Source: an uncultured Bariatricus sp. (GTDB lineage: Bacteria; Bacillota; Clostridia; Lachnospirales; Lachnospiraceae). Taken from it: 47,112 nt of DNA. Position numbers and translations under genes: made by a program. The DNA lies in the NCBI GenBank assembly GCA_934307065.1, contig CAKRCD010000015.1:1-47112 (forward strand), read 5' to 3'. Below, piece by piece: positions 1 through 8,628 of this stretch. The number at the start of each line of letters is the position of its first letter. Positions within the stretch are counted from its first letter, which is position 1. The notes under the pieces are model-generated. The model worked only from the letters and a program-made list of their open reading frames with translations, made no database searches and had not been told where the DNA came from.

Positions 1-106
1 AGTCACCTCCACCGGACGTTATCCGGCATCCTGCCCTATGAAGCCCGGACTTTCCTCACCTGCGGCCTTTCGGCACCTGCAGCCGCGAACATTTGTCTTA
101 CTTGCC
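1..106 (-). ncRNA. rnpB: RNase P RNA, 5' part (runs off the window)
   Basis: This is the catalytic RNA of RNase P, which trims the 5' leader from pre-tRNAs. Read on the minus strand, positions about 60-30 give GAGGAAAGTCCGGGCT followed by CATAGGGCAG, the near-invariant 5' core (P4/CR-I) of bacterial RNase P RNA. A GC-rich hairpin (GCGGC pairing with GCCGC) lies before it, as P3 does in A-type RNAs. The GGAGGTGACT stretch at the window edge continues the molecule, so only about the first 100 nt are present. The 5' end is placed about 7 nt after a candidate -10 box and is approximate. It lies directly downstream of rnhA on the same strand. Confidence 0.92.
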
Positions 107-112
107 TGATAC

Positions 113-141
113 ACTGTATCATATTTCATTAAATTTGTAAA
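113..141 (-). promoter_or_regulatory. Candidate promoter of rnpB
   Basis: On the minus strand TTTACA (141-136) and TACAGT (118-113) are separated by 17 nt, which puts the start point near 106, just before the conserved RNase P core. This is a sigma-A type match by eye. Confidence 0.55.
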
Positions 142-150
142 CCGGATTTT

Positions 151-624
151 TTAAATCCCCTCATCCACAATCAGGTTATCTCCATCTGCCGCACTTGTGG
201 CAAGAGAATCGCACCTTTCATTCTGAGGATGTCCATCATGACCTTTGACCCAGATAAACTGAACCTGATGCGGCTCTTTTGCCTGTAGAAGCCGTTTCCA
301 CAAGTCCACATTTTTTACCGGCTCGTTTTTTCCACGTTTCCAGCCTTTCTTAAGCCACCCTTCAATCCAATGCTGATTAAAGGCATTGACAACGTACTGG
401 GAATCGGAATATAACTCTACTTCACAAGGGCGGTTAAGGGCTTCCAGTCCGGCAATCACGGCCATTAGTTCCATCCGGTTATTGGTGGTCTTCTTATACC
501 CTTGTGACAGTTCTTTCTTGTGCAGTTCTCCCTTGGAATCTACATATTCCAGAACCGCTCCATAACCGCCCGGACCATCCGGATTTCCTCTTGCGGCTCC
601 ATCTGTATAAATCCTGACTTTCAT
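151..624 (-). CDS. rnhA: Ribonuclease HI
   Basis: Cleaves the RNA strand of RNA-DNA hybrids, removing primers and R-loops. The 157-residue length matches type 1 RNase H. The active-site acidic residues are all visible: D8 in [11 protein letters not shown]52 in NNRMEL, D74 in YSDSQYV and D139 in NERCD, together with the conserved H129 in KGHDGH. The basic helix ([16 protein letters not shown], about 90-105) corresponds to the substrate-binding handle of the E. coli enzyme. AAAGGA sits 6 nt before the ATG. It lies between a MogA-like gene and rnpB on the same strand. Confidence 0.96.
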   Translation of the reverse strand: MKVRIYTDGAARGNPDGPGGYGAVLEYVDSKGELHKKELSQGYKKTTNNRMELMAVIAGLEALNRPCEVELYSDSQYVVNAFNQHWIEGWLKKGWKRGKNEPVKNVDLWKRLLQAKEPHQVQFIWVKGHDGHPQNERCDSLATSAADGDNLIVDEGI

Positions 625-660
625 ATCTGTTCCTTTACTTTATGTCTATTCTTATTTTTT

Positions 661-1146
661 CTACTCTTTGATATCGTCATGCTCGCCGAGTACCACTTCT
701 GTCGCATAAACCACTTCCGGGAAAATATATTCCAGACATTCCTTGATAATCCGTGGACTTCCCGGCAGATTGACGATTAAAGTCTTCTTCCGGATACCTG
801 CCGTTCCTCGCGTCAGCATAGCACGTTTTCTGGTTCTTGTCATATACATCCGCATAGATTCTGCCATCCCCGGAATTTCTTTATCAACAATACTCTTTGT
901 AGCTTCCGGAGTCCAGTCCTCCTCCCTGCAGCCAATTCCCCCTATTGTAAGTACCAAATCCGCCGCATTCGTATCCGCAAGACGTGCAAGCACCTGACGA
1001 ACCACTTCCCGGTCATTTGGTACAGGCTGAATCATCTCGGTACGGAATCCCACCTGACCGAGCATCCTCTTTACAATCTGCGAACAAGTATCTTCCTTTA
1101 GTTTTTGATAAATCAACGTATCAACCGGAATAATAATCGCTCTCAT
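661..1146 (-). CDS. MogA/MoaB-family molybdopterin-binding protein
   Basis: A 161-residue single-domain protein of the MoCF-biosynthesis fold, related to MogA/MoaB, which adenylylate molybdopterin during molybdenum cofactor synthesis. The glycine motif appears as TIGGIGCREEDWTPEAT (about 87-103), where the family usually has GGTG plus RDxTPEA, and the C-terminal half has VNLPGSP, the second family signature. GGGGAG precedes the ATG. No other cofactor-synthesis gene is in the window, so substrate and role cannot be fixed from context. The family call is firm; MogA versus MoaB versus a specialised paralogue is open, and the altered GGIG..REED motif argues for caution. Confidence 0.85.
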   Translation of the reverse strand: MRAIIIPVDTLIYQKLKEDTCSQIVKRMLGQVGFRTEMIQPVPNDREVVRQVLARLADTNAADLVLTIGGIGCREEDWTPEATKSIVDKEIPGMAESMRMYMTRTRKRAMLTRGTAGIRKKTLIVNLPGSPRIIKECLEYIFPEVVYATEVVLGEHDDIKE

Positions 1147-1196
1147 ATAAACTCCCCTTTTCTTCTCGTGTACTTTTGACTCCTATACTCTTGTAC

Positions 1197-1239
1197 AGTA
1201 TAGCACATTCTGCTTCCCATGTGTACCTCTAATTAGAGG
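1197..1239 (-). promoter_or_regulatory. Promoter of the MogA-like gene with palindromic operator candidate
   Basis: On the minus strand TACACA (1225-1220) and TATACT (1202-1197) are 17 nt apart, with a TGC extension before the -10 box. Directly upstream of the -35 box lies a perfect 14-nt palindrome, CCTCTAATTAGAGG (1226-1239), which could bind a dimeric regulator. The palindrome is seen directly; the regulatory role is inferred. Confidence 0.5.
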
Positions 1240-1275
1240 ATTCTCAATTAACAGTCCCACCCTTAAATCCATGTG

Positions 1276-2748
1276 TCAAATGATGATGCAGACCATTCCG
1301 CCATTGCTGTCATTTACAATCTTCTGCATGGTATCCTGAAGCTTCGCCTGGCTTTCATCATTTATCATCATTATTTTATTCCGCATTCCATCCATTACCA
1401 ATTCTTCAATAGATTTTCCGAAAATACTGGTAGACCATACCCCTTCCGGTGATTTTGCCGCATTTTCAATATACTGAATCAGATCTTCTGCCTGCTTCTC
1501 ATTTCCTACAATTGGAGCAATTTCGGTCTCAATATTTGCTTTTATCATATGGATCGACGGAGCTTCGGAATGGATTTTTACACCGAATTTATTACCCTGA
1601 CGGATGATTACCGGATCTGCTATTTTGATTTCATCACGCTGAGGACTGACCACTCCATAACCTCTGGCTTTCACGGAGTCAATGGCATCCTTCATGGCCT
1701 CATACTCTTTACAAAGCTTGGAAAACCGCTGCACTGTCCGGACTAAATCGTACTGACTCTTCATTTCCATTCCGGTCATTTCGCTGAGCATTTCATAGTA
1801 ATAAGGGTCTGGTATACGGATTTCCAAATCTACATTTCCCTTATCCATAGCGATTTCACCTACTCTCACATCTGCAATGTAATCGCTTTCAGGCTTTACC
1901 ACACTCTTAGGCAGATCTCCGATTTCGTTGGTATGTTCCATGACATTTTTTGCATATTGCAGAAGCGCTTCTTTTATCTTATGCCCGGATGGCAGCATTT
2001 CCGCCCATTTCGGAATAAAAAAACGGACTTCCGAAACCGGAAATGCTTTCAGCATCTGTTCCATGATATGATGAATGTCTTCTTCTTTTAACTGTTCACA
2101 ATTGACAGGCATTGCTATGACACTATAAGTACCACTTATTTCCTCTGCCGTCTTTTTTGCTTCCTCCCCATAAGGTTTCTTGGAATTTACCAGCACGATA
2201 AACGGCTTCCCGATGCTTTGCAGTTCTTGTATGGTCTTCGCCTCCGCAGGCTTGTAATTTTCTCTTGGCAGTTCCCCGATACTTCCATCTGTAGTTACCA
2301 CAATTCCGATGGTAGAATGGTCATGAATGACTTTTCTTGTTCCGATTCCTGCCGCTTTGGTAAACGGAATCTCATAGTCAAACCATGGTGTTTTTACTTG
2401 ACGCTCAGTATCATTTTCAATATGGCCTGTTGCTCCTTCCACCATATAACCTACGCAGTCGATCAGACGAACTTTCACATGGATATCGTCTGCCACGGTA
2501 ATCTGTGCCCCCTCTTTCGGTACAAATTTCGGCTCTGTTGTCATAATTGTTTTGCCTGACGCAGACTGTGGAAGTTCATCCCGGGCCTGCATTTTCGCAT
2601 GCTCATCCTCCATATTCGGCAGTACCAGCACATCCATAAACCGCTTGATAAAAGTAGACTTTCCCGTCCGCACCGGTCCGACCACACCTATGTAAATTTC
2701 ACCACCGGTCCTGGTCTCTATGTCCTTATATAAGTCAAATGTATTCAC
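1276..2748 (-). CDS. spoIVA: Stage IV sporulation protein A, spore coat ATPase
   Basis: Forms the ATP-dependent basement layer of the spore coat around the forespore and recruits coat proteins. The 490-residue length matches Bacillus SpoIVA (about 492). The N-terminus has the P-loop GPVRTGKST (24-32, Lys30) in the SpoIVA-specific form, and the protein ends in the hydrophobic, Cys-containing tail GGMVCIII typical of the family. The start is GTG, with GGGGG 8 nt upstream; this aligns the protein with the known N-terminus (ERTGG-like ETRTGGEIYIG). A sigma-E promoter is expected; CATAAACT about 60 nt upstream resembles a sigma-E -10 element, but the -35 match is poor. It marks the organism as an endospore former. 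Confidence 0.97.
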   Translation of the reverse strand: MNTFDLYKDIETRTGGEIYIGVVGPVRTGKSTFIKRFMDVLVLPNMEDEHAKMQARDELPQSASGKTIMTTEPKFVPKEGAQITVADDIHVKVRLIDCVGYMVEGATGHIENDTERQVKTPWFDYEIPFTKAAGIGTRKVIHDHSTIGIVVTTDGSIGELPRENYKPAEAKTIQELQSIGKPFIVLVNSKKPYGEEAKKTAEEISGTYSVIAMPVNCEQLKEEDIHHIMEQMLKAFPVSEVRFFIPKWAEMLPSGHKIKEALLQYAKNVMEHTNEIGDLPKSVVKPESDYIADVRVGEIAMDKGNVDLEIRIPDPYYYEMLSEMTGMEMKSQYDLVRTVQRFSKLCKEYEAMKDAIDSVKARGYGVVSPQRDEIKIADPVIIRQGNKFGVKIHSEAPSIHMIKANIETEIAPIVGNEKQAEDLIQYIENAAKSPEGVWSTSIFGKSIEELVMDGMRNKIMMINDESQAKLQDTMQKIVNDSNGGMVCIII

Positions 2749-2846
2749 TTGCTTTTCCCCCTTTAACTGCTGATACAGTTTATGAAGGAACCGTTCTTCC
2801 TAGAACCAAAAAATTCACCAAACCATTTTGCCGTATACTTGGCAAC

Positions 2847-2873
2847 TAAAAAAGAGGTTCTTTCGAACCTCTT
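2847..2873 (-). terminator. Intrinsic terminator after gpsA
   Basis: Read on the minus strand, a 9-bp stem (AAGAGGTTC / GAACCTCTT) with a 4-nt loop is followed by a run of T. It ends the DUF512-der-plsY-gpsA operon before spoIVA. Confidence 0.85.
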
Positions 2874-2895
2874 CTCATGTCAATTTTATTTCTTG

Positions 2896-3906
2896 TTATT
2901 CCCAAGGTAAATCGGAATGCTCGAGCTTGCCATCCCGGAGCATTAAATCCTGCACTGCTTCTTCGACTTTCTTATTCGCGAATAAAACACGGTTTACTTC
3001 TTCTACAATCGGCATGGAAACTTGATACTTTTCCGCCAAAGCTTTCGCTGCCTTTGCAGAGTAAACACCTTCCACTACCATATTAACTTCTTTCATAGCT
3101 TCTTCCATGGTTCTGCCCTGTCCCATCAGATAACCGGCTTTCCGGTTTCTGCTGTGTACACTGGCACAGGTAACAATCAAATCTCCGATTCCGGTAAGAC
3201 CGGAGAAGGTTTCTGCCTTTCCGCCCATCTTTACACCAAGTCTTGTGATTTCTGCAATCCCTCTGGTAATCAGGGCTGCCTTCGTATTATCTCCATAGCC
3301 TAAGCCATCTGCAACTCCTGCCGCAAGTGCAATCACGTTTTTCAAGGAACCACCAAGCTCGATACCAAGCATATCCGGACTTGTATACACACGGAACACA
3401 TTGCTCATGAAAATGCTCTGGATATATTCTGCCGTTTCTTTGTCTCTCGCACCTGCCACTACTGTCGTAGGAAGACCACGGCTTACCTCCTCTGCATGGC
3501 TCGGTCCCGAAAGAACTGCGACCTTTGCCTGCGGAATTTCTTCCTCAATCTGGTCTGTCATAGTCATTAAGGTTGTCTCTTCAATCCCCTTGGATACATT
3601 GACCAGTAATTGCCCTTCCGCCACGTAAGGACACATCTTCTTTGCTGTGCCTCGTGTAAATACGGAAGGAACAGCCATCACAATCATATTCATTCCAAGA
3701 ATCCCCTCGGAAATGTTATTGGTAATCTGAATACACTCCGGTATCATCACACCCGGAAGCTTATCCACATGTTCCCGTTTTGTACGGAGCATTTCTACTT
3801 CATTCTTATCAATAGACCAAATGGTAACTTCATGTCCATTTCTATTTAACAGAAGTGCCAATGCTGTGCCCCAGCTTCCGGCACCCATTACACCTATTTT
3901 TGCCAT
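2896..3906 (-). CDS. gpsA: Glycerol-3-phosphate dehydrogenase [NAD(P)+]
   Basis: Reduces dihydroxyacetone phosphate to sn-glycerol 3-phosphate, the backbone for phospholipids. The Rossmann motif GAGSWG is at residues 8-13, SGPSHAEE follows mid-protein, and GGSLKNV carries the catalytic lysine. The start is set at ATG 3906, giving MAKIGVMGAG and 336 residues, the usual family length; an in-frame extension to 3954 would run back into plsY and is rejected. AGAGGG lies 8 nt before the ATG. Only 1 nt separates it from the plsY stop, so the two are probably translationally coupled. The pairing makes sense: GpsA supplies glycerol 3-phosphate to PlsY. Confidence 0.96.
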   Translation of the reverse strand: MAKIGVMGAGSWGTALALLLNRNGHEVTIWSIDKNEVEMLRTKREHVDKLPGVMIPECIQITNNISEGILGMNMIVMAVPSVFTRGTAKKMCPYVAEGQLLVNVSKGIEETTLMTMTDQIEEEIPQAKVAVLSGPSHAEEVSRGLPTTVVAGARDKETAEYIQSIFMSNVFRVYTSPDMLGIELGGSLKNVIALAAGVADGLGYGDNTKAALITRGIAEITRLGVKMGGKAETFSGLTGIGDLIVTCASVHSRNRKAGYLMGQGRTMEEAMKEVNMVVEGVYSAKAAKALAEKYQVSMPIVEEVNRVLFANKKVEEAVQDLMLRDGKLEHSDLPWE

Positions 3907-3907
3907 A

Positions 3908-4552
3908 TCATTTTCCCTCTTTCTTGTCGAAGCTGATTTTGTTCTCTGTTCCATTCATCAAACGCACAATATTGTCCTTATGACGCACAAAAGCTGAAAT
4001 TACAAAGAGAACTCCGATTACATACATTTCCACTAAATAAGCATGGGATACATAAAACAGTCCCATCTGTCCTTTGATTACCAGACCAATCAGAAATAAT
4101 ACGGATACTACCAGAGAACCAAGCGATACGTATCTTGTCAGTCCCACAATCAGGATAAATGCCAGCAGGCACACGGCTGTCAGCCTTAAATCGGTAATAA
4201 TAATAATTCCGGCAGTCACAGCAATGCCTTTTCCACCTTTGAAATTCATATAAAAAGGATAATTATGTCCCAGTACTGCCCCGAAAGCTGCATACATGGA
4301 GAGGAGTGGCAGCATATCTGTCTTCGATGCGAAAATTGCACGCACAAGAAGTACCGCAAATACACATTTAAAACAGTCACCAATCAGCGTAATTGCTCCT
4401 GCCTTTACCCCCATGGTGCGGAGTGCATTGGTTGTCCCTGCATTGCCGCTTCCATGCTTCCGGATATCAAAGTGATGGAATTTTCCATAAATATATCCCG
4501 TCTGGAATAACCCGAACAGATATCCAATCGCCAAACAAATGACTCGTTCCAT
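3908..4552 (-). CDS. plsY: Acyl-phosphate:glycerol-3-phosphate acyltransferase
   Basis: Membrane enzyme that transfers an acyl group from acyl-phosphate to glycerol 3-phosphate, giving lysophosphatidic acid. The family signatures are present: GSGNAGTTN near the N-terminus and GHNYPFYMNFKGGKG in the second cytoplasmic loop, set among several hydrophobic segments. The start is taken at ATG 4552 (MERVICLAIGYLFG, 214 residues), one nt after the der stop and preceded by an AAGGA-rich stretch; a start at 4579 would overlap der. It sits between der and gpsA in one operon. Confidence 0.95.
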   Translation of the reverse strand: MERVICLAIGYLFGLFQTGYIYGKFHHFDIRKHGSGNAGTTNALRTMGVKAGAITLIGDCFKCVFAVLLVRAIFASKTDMLPLLSMYAAFGAVLGHNYPFYMNFKGGKGIAVTAGIIIITDLRLTAVCLLAFILIVGLTRYVSLGSLVVSVLFLIGLVIKGQMGLFYVSHAYLVEMYVIGVLFVISAFVRHKDNIVRLMNGTENKISFDKKEGK

Positions 4553-4553
4553 T

Positions 4554-5882
4554 TTACTGATCCTTTTCCTTTCTTTCACGTATAAAGAATCTTAAGGATG
4601 TACCCTTAAAACCAAATGCTTCACGAATCTTATTTTCCAGATAACGTGTGTAAGAAAAATGCATCAGTTCTTTGTCATTTACAAAGATAACAAAGGTAGG
4701 CGGTTTAACCGCAACCTGTGTAATATAGTAAAGCTTCAGCCGTTTTCCCTTATCTGAAGGCGGCTGCTGCATTGCAACGGCCTCAGTCATGATTTCATTT
4801 AACACACCGGTAGCCACACGCAGGGTCTGATTTTCGATTACCATGTCAATCATATCAAAAAGCTTTGGAAGTCTCTGCCCTGTAACTGCAGACACATACA
4901 TAATCTCCGCATAAGGCATAAAGGACAGAATCAGACGAATCTGATGTTCAAATTCTTTGACTGTTTTATCATTCTTTTCAATGGCATCCCATTTATTTAC
5001 CACAATGATAACACCTTTTCCACGCTCATGGGCAATTCCTGCAATCTTGGCATCCTGCTCCGTCACGCCCTCGGTTGCATCAATGACAACAAGCACCACA
5101 TCTGCGCGGTCAACTGCTGTTACGGTACGGATAATACTGTAACGCTCCAGTTCTTCCTTAATCTTGTTCTTTCTGCGAAGTCCGGCTGTATCGATAAATA
5201 CATATTCTGTTCCATTATGTTTAATCGTGGTATCAATGGCATCTCTTGTAGTTCCTGCCACATCTGACACGATCACACGGGCTTCTCCCGTCAGTTTATT
5301 GATAATAGAAGATTTTCCAACATTTGGCTTTCCAACAATGGCTACTCTTGGACGGTCATCCTCTTCTTCCTGCCCTGCTCCTTCCGGGAAATATTCCATC
5401 ACCTTATCTAACATATCACCGATTCCGATTCGCTCTGCTGCGGAAATCGGCATCGGGTCTCCGATTCCCAGATTATAAAATTCATACACATCCGGCATCA
5501 TTTTATTAAAGTTATCCACTTTATTTACCACTAGAATCACTGGTTTATGGGAACGGCGGAGCATATCTGCCACCTTGGAATCCGCATCCACAAGTCCCTG
5601 CTTTACATCTGTCATAAATAAAATCACATCTGCCGTGTCAATGGCAATCTGTGCCTGTTCTCTCATCTGGGATAAAATCACATCTCTGCTCTCCGGCTCA
5701 ATACCGCCTGTATCGATCAGGGTAAATTCTTTATCCAGCCATGTGACTTCTGCGTAAATACGGTCTCTCGTCACACCCGGTGTATCTTTTACAATCGCTA
5801 TTTTCTCTCCTGCCAGTGCATTAAACAGCGTGGATTTACCCACATTCGGGCGTCCTACAATCGCTACTACTGGTTTACTCAT
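4554..5882 (-). CDS. der: Ribosome assembly GTPase Der (EngA)
   Basis: Tandem-domain GTPase that acts in 50S subunit maturation. Two complete G domains are visible: GRPNVGKS / DTGG / NKVD in the first and GKPNVGKS / DTAG / NKWD in the second, followed by a C-terminal KH-like domain and a basic tail. At 442 residues it matches the family. Its ATG lies 3 nt after the stop of the upstream DUF512 gene, so the ribosome binding site overlaps that gene's end. Confidence 0.98.
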   Translation of the reverse strand: MSKPVVAIVGRPNVGKSTLFNALAGEKIAIVKDTPGVTRDRIYAEVTWLDKEFTLIDTGGIEPESRDVILSQMREQAQIAIDTADVILFMTDVKQGLVDADSKVADMLRRSHKPVILVVNKVDNFNKMMPDVYEFYNLGIGDPMPISAAERIGIGDMLDKVMEYFPEGAGQEEEDDRPRVAIVGKPNVGKSSIINKLTGEARVIVSDVAGTTRDAIDTTIKHNGTEYVFIDTAGLRRKNKIKEELERYSIIRTVTAVDRADVVLVVIDATEGVTEQDAKIAGIAHERGKGVIIVVNKWDAIEKNDKTVKEFEHQIRLILSFMPYAEIMYVSAVTGQRLPKLFDMIDMVIENQTLRVATGVLNEIMTEAVAMQQPPSDKGKRLKLYYITQVAVKPPTFVIFVNDKELMHFSYTRYLENKIREAFGFKGTSLRFFIRERKEKDQ

Positions 5883-5885
5883 CTT

Positions 5886-7202
5886 CTATTCCTCCATCTG
5901 TAATATCGCATCAATCAAATCTTGTCCGCTTGATTTTACAACATCTATTCGTACTTGTAAAGCTTCCTCTAACTGGGAAATGGTCATATCATCCAAAAAG
6001 ACATCCTCCTCATTACGGAACATGCTGACCGGGAGCAGGAGTCTGTCTCCTAATTGCTGCCCTGTAAGCTGGGCTTTCAAATCCTGTCCCGTGATCAATC
6101 CTGCCACGGTAATGGTTTCCCCAAAGAAATCATTGCGGATACAGTAAACATGCATGTCCAGATTCGGATATTTCTCCGACAGCCGCTCTGCCATTCTCTT
6201 GATAAATGGATAAGCAAGCTTGCCTGTCGCTAAAGATGCATGCCGTTCCCTGTCATCTCCCGTAAGCATCTGAAAACCTTCTTCAAACTCATTTAACAGC
6301 AGACGCATCATGCCGACTCCATTTTCCAGCTGAAGATAGCCATCATACCGTTCTTCCTCCGGTACCTCCATATCTGCCAGCAGATACCACTCATCTCCCG
6401 CATGAATGAAATGGGTGCCGCATTCTTGGTAAATCTTGTCCTGCCATTTATGGATGATTCCAAGAACCTCTCTTGCATCCTCCTTCTGAAATGGCTCCAG
6501 CGGATACAAACCTTCCCGGTATTTTGTCATCCCTACCGGTACCACGGAAACACTTTGCAGGTTCGGCATCCATTTTACCATATCACGGATACTTCTCTCT
6601 AATTCTTCTCCGTCGTTGATTCCTTTACAGAGCACAATCTGTCCATTCATGGTAATTCCACCCTCATACAGGGTCTGAATCTTCTTCAAGGCATCTCCGG
6701 CAAAACGATTGTGCAGCATCTTGCACCGCAACTCTGGATTTGTTGTATGAATCGATACATTGATCGGCTCCAGATGGTACTGTACAATTCGCTCTACATC
6801 ATGGTCGCTCATGTTGGTAAGCGTGATATAATTGCCCTGCAAGAAGGACAGTCTGGAGTCATCATCCTTGAAATAAAGGGTCTCACGCATTCCCGGCGGC
6901 ATTTGGTCAATAAAGCAGAACATGCACTTATTTCTGCAGGAACGATATTCATCCATCAAACCACTTTCAAATGTAATTCCCAGATCATCTTCATATTCTT
7001 TTTCTATTTCCAGTTCCCATTCTTCTCCGTTGGGTTTACGGATTAAGACTAATAATTCTTCATCATTCACATAATAATGATAATCAAATACATCTTCTAT
7101 TATATGTTTATTAATCTGAAGCAGAACATCTCCGGGCTCTACACCAAGTTCCCACGCAATACTGCCTTCTTCCACTTCTTTTACTCTATGTTCCTGTTTC
7201 AT
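5886..7202 (-). CDS. DUF512 protein: PDZ domain plus radical-SAM-like iron-sulfur domain
   Basis: A 438-residue protein of a conserved family with no established function. Residues 1-75 resemble a PDZ domain (VKEVEEGSIAWELGVEPGD, then LQINKHII). C89, C93 and C96 form a CX3CX2C motif (CRNKCMFC) typical of radical SAM enzymes binding a 4Fe-4S cluster, followed by an FIDQMPPGMR segment characteristic of the family. The C-terminal half is the DUF512 domain. It is the first gene of the operon with der, plsY and gpsA, has its own promoter, and abuts der by 3 nt. The persistent pairing with der in Firmicutes suggests a link to ribosome or RNA maturation, which is inference. Confidence 0.88.
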   Translation of the reverse strand: MKQEHRVKEVEEGSIAWELGVEPGDVLLQINKHIIEDVFDYHYYVNDEELLVLIRKPNGEEWELEIEKEYEDDLGITFESGLMDEYRSCRNKCMFCFIDQMPPGMRETLYFKDDDSRLSFLQGNYITLTNMSDHDVERIVQYHLEPINVSIHTTNPELRCKMLHNRFAGDALKKIQTLYEGGITMNGQIVLCKGINDGEELERSIRDMVKWMPNLQSVSVVPVGMTKYREGLYPLEPFQKEDAREVLGIIHKWQDKIYQECGTHFIHAGDEWYLLADMEVPEEERYDGYLQLENGVGMMRLLLNEFEEGFQMLTGDDRERHASLATGKLAYPFIKRMAERLSEKYPNLDMHVYCIRNDFFGETITVAGLITGQDLKAQLTGQQLGDRLLLPVSMFRNEEDVFLDDMTISQLEEALQVRIDVVKSSGQDLIDAILQMEE

Positions 7203-7248
7203 GAAACGTAATCTCCCATTCTAAGCACATTACGGCACTATGATATCT

Positions 7249-7277
7249 ATGATACCCGATTTTTTGTAAAAATGCAA
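7249..7277 (-). promoter_or_regulatory. Promoter of the DUF512-der-plsY-gpsA operon
   Basis: On the minus strand TTGCAT (7277-7272) and TATCAT (7254-7249) are 17 nt apart, placing the start point about 40 nt before the DUF512 ATG. Confidence 0.65.
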
Positions 7278-7295
7278 TTTTTTACCTTGCCTTTC

Positions 7296-7324
7296 TTGCC
7301 TTTACCCGGAAATAATGGTATAAA
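7296..7324 (+). promoter_or_regulatory. Promoter of the PRPP synthase gene
   Basis: TTGCCT (7296-7301) and TATAAA (7319-7324) have a 17-nt spacer and lie about 60 nt before the gene. It is divergent from the DUF512 promoter, with the two -35 regions about 20 nt apart. Confidence 0.65.
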
Positions 7325-7382
7325 TGAATCAGATAAACTATAGAAACAGTTGCAAATGACAACTGATTTTCGGGAGGCACCT

Positions 7383-8549
7383 ATGAATGATATTCAGAAC
7401 ATGGAGCGCAAACTTCCTGTAGCTCCGCTTAAAATCGCAGCATTAAAGAGCTGTGAAGACTTAGCAAAAAAAGTAGACGAATATATCGTATCTTTTCGTC
7501 AAAATTCTTTAAATGACTTAGACCGCAACCTATATTCCACCTATGAATGCGACTCTTATCTGACAGATATTTCTTGTCCACGTTTTGGTTCTGGAGAAGC
7601 AAAGGGTGTTATCAATGAAAGTGTTCGTGGAAAAGACTTGTTTGTCATGGTGGATGTCTGCAACTACAGCCTTACTTACAAGGTAAGCGGTATGGTAAAT
7701 CACATGTCACCGGATGATCATTATCAAGATTTGAAGCGTATTATTTCCGCAGCAACCGGGAAGGCACACCGTGTTAATGTAATTATGCCTTTCTTATATG
7801 AAAGCAGGCAGCACAAGCGTACCAAACGTGAATCCTTAGACTGTGCATTTGCCCTTCAGGAACTGGTGGACATGGGTGTAGCCAACATCATTACCTTTGA
7901 TGCACATGACCCTCGTGTTCAGAATGCCATTCCGCTTCATGGATTTGACAGCTTCAACCCGCCGTATCAGTTTATGAAAGCACTGCTTCGTGCCGAACCG
8001 GATTTAAAGATAGATAAAGAACATTTAACCATCATCAGTCCGGACGAAGGTGCCATGGGACGAGCTGTTTATCTGGCTAACGTCCTTGGTGTCGATATGG
8101 GTATGTTCTATAAGAGACGTGACTACTCTAAGATTGTCGGTGGTAAGAATCCGATTGTTGCACATGAATATTTAGGAGATGACCTTCACGGTAAAACCGT
8201 CATCATCATGGATGATATGATTTCTTCCGGTGGAAGTATGTTAGATACTTCCAAGCAGTTAAAAGAACGTGGTGCTGAAAAGGTATTCATCTGTACTACA
8301 TTTGGTCTTTTTACCGATGGTCTGGATAAGTTTGACGAATTCTATAATAAAGGGTATCTCGACAGAGTGATTACAACGAACCTTACTTATCTCCCACCGG
8401 AACTGGAAACAAAACCATATTTCATCAAAGCAGATATGAGCAAGTTCCTTGCACTGATTATTGACTCTATGAATCACGATACTCCAATCAGTGACGTGTT
8501 GGTGCCGACGGACCGTATCCACGATTTACTTGAAAAATATCATAAATAA
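7383..8549 (+). CDS. prs: Ribose-phosphate pyrophosphokinase (PRPP synthase)
   Basis: Makes PRPP from ribose 5-phosphate and ATP for nucleotide, histidine and tryptophan synthesis. The PRPP-binding loop reads VIIMDDMISSGGSMLDT, a phosphoribosyltransferase-type DD motif, and the flexible-loop region has YKRRDY. The start at 7383 (MNDIQNMERK, 388 residues) has GGGAGG 7 nt upstream; an in-frame ATG at 7350 lacks a ribosome binding site. It is about 70 residues longer than the usual 315-residue enzyme and departs from the common VSPDxGG motif (ISPDEGAMGRA), so it belongs to a divergent subgroup. It is monocistronic, with its own promoter and a strong terminator. Confidence 0.93.
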   Translation: MNDIQNMERKLPVAPLKIAALKSCEDLAKKVDEYIVSFRQNSLNDLDRNLYSTYECDSYLTDISCPRFGSGEAKGVINESVRGKDLFVMVDVCNYSLTYKVSGMVNHMSPDDHYQDLKRIISAATGKAHRVNVIMPFLYESRQHKRTKRESLDCAFALQELVDMGVANIITFDAHDPRVQNAIPLHGFDSFNPPYQFMKALLRAEPDLKIDKEHLTIISPDEGAMGRAVYLANVLGVDMGMFYKRRDYSKIVGGKNPIVAHEYLGDDLHGKTVIIMDDMISSGGSMLDTSKQLKERGAEKVFICTTFGLFTDGLDKFDEFYNKGYLDRVITTNLTYLPPELETKPYFIKADMSKFLALIIDSMNHDTPISDVLVPTDRIHDLLEKYHK

Positions 8550-8560
8550 AAAATTTAACA

Positions 8561-8606
8561 AAAAGAGTATTTGCTTCGAATCATTCCCAAAGCAAATACT
8601 CTTTTT
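8561..8606. terminator. Bidirectional terminator between prs and aroB
   Basis: A perfect 16-bp stem (AAAAGAGTATTTGCTT and its complement) has A-rich and T-rich sequence on either side, so it can serve prs on the plus strand and aroB on the minus strand. Confidence 0.93.
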
Positions 8607-8628
8607 TACATATTTCTTTTTCTCATTT

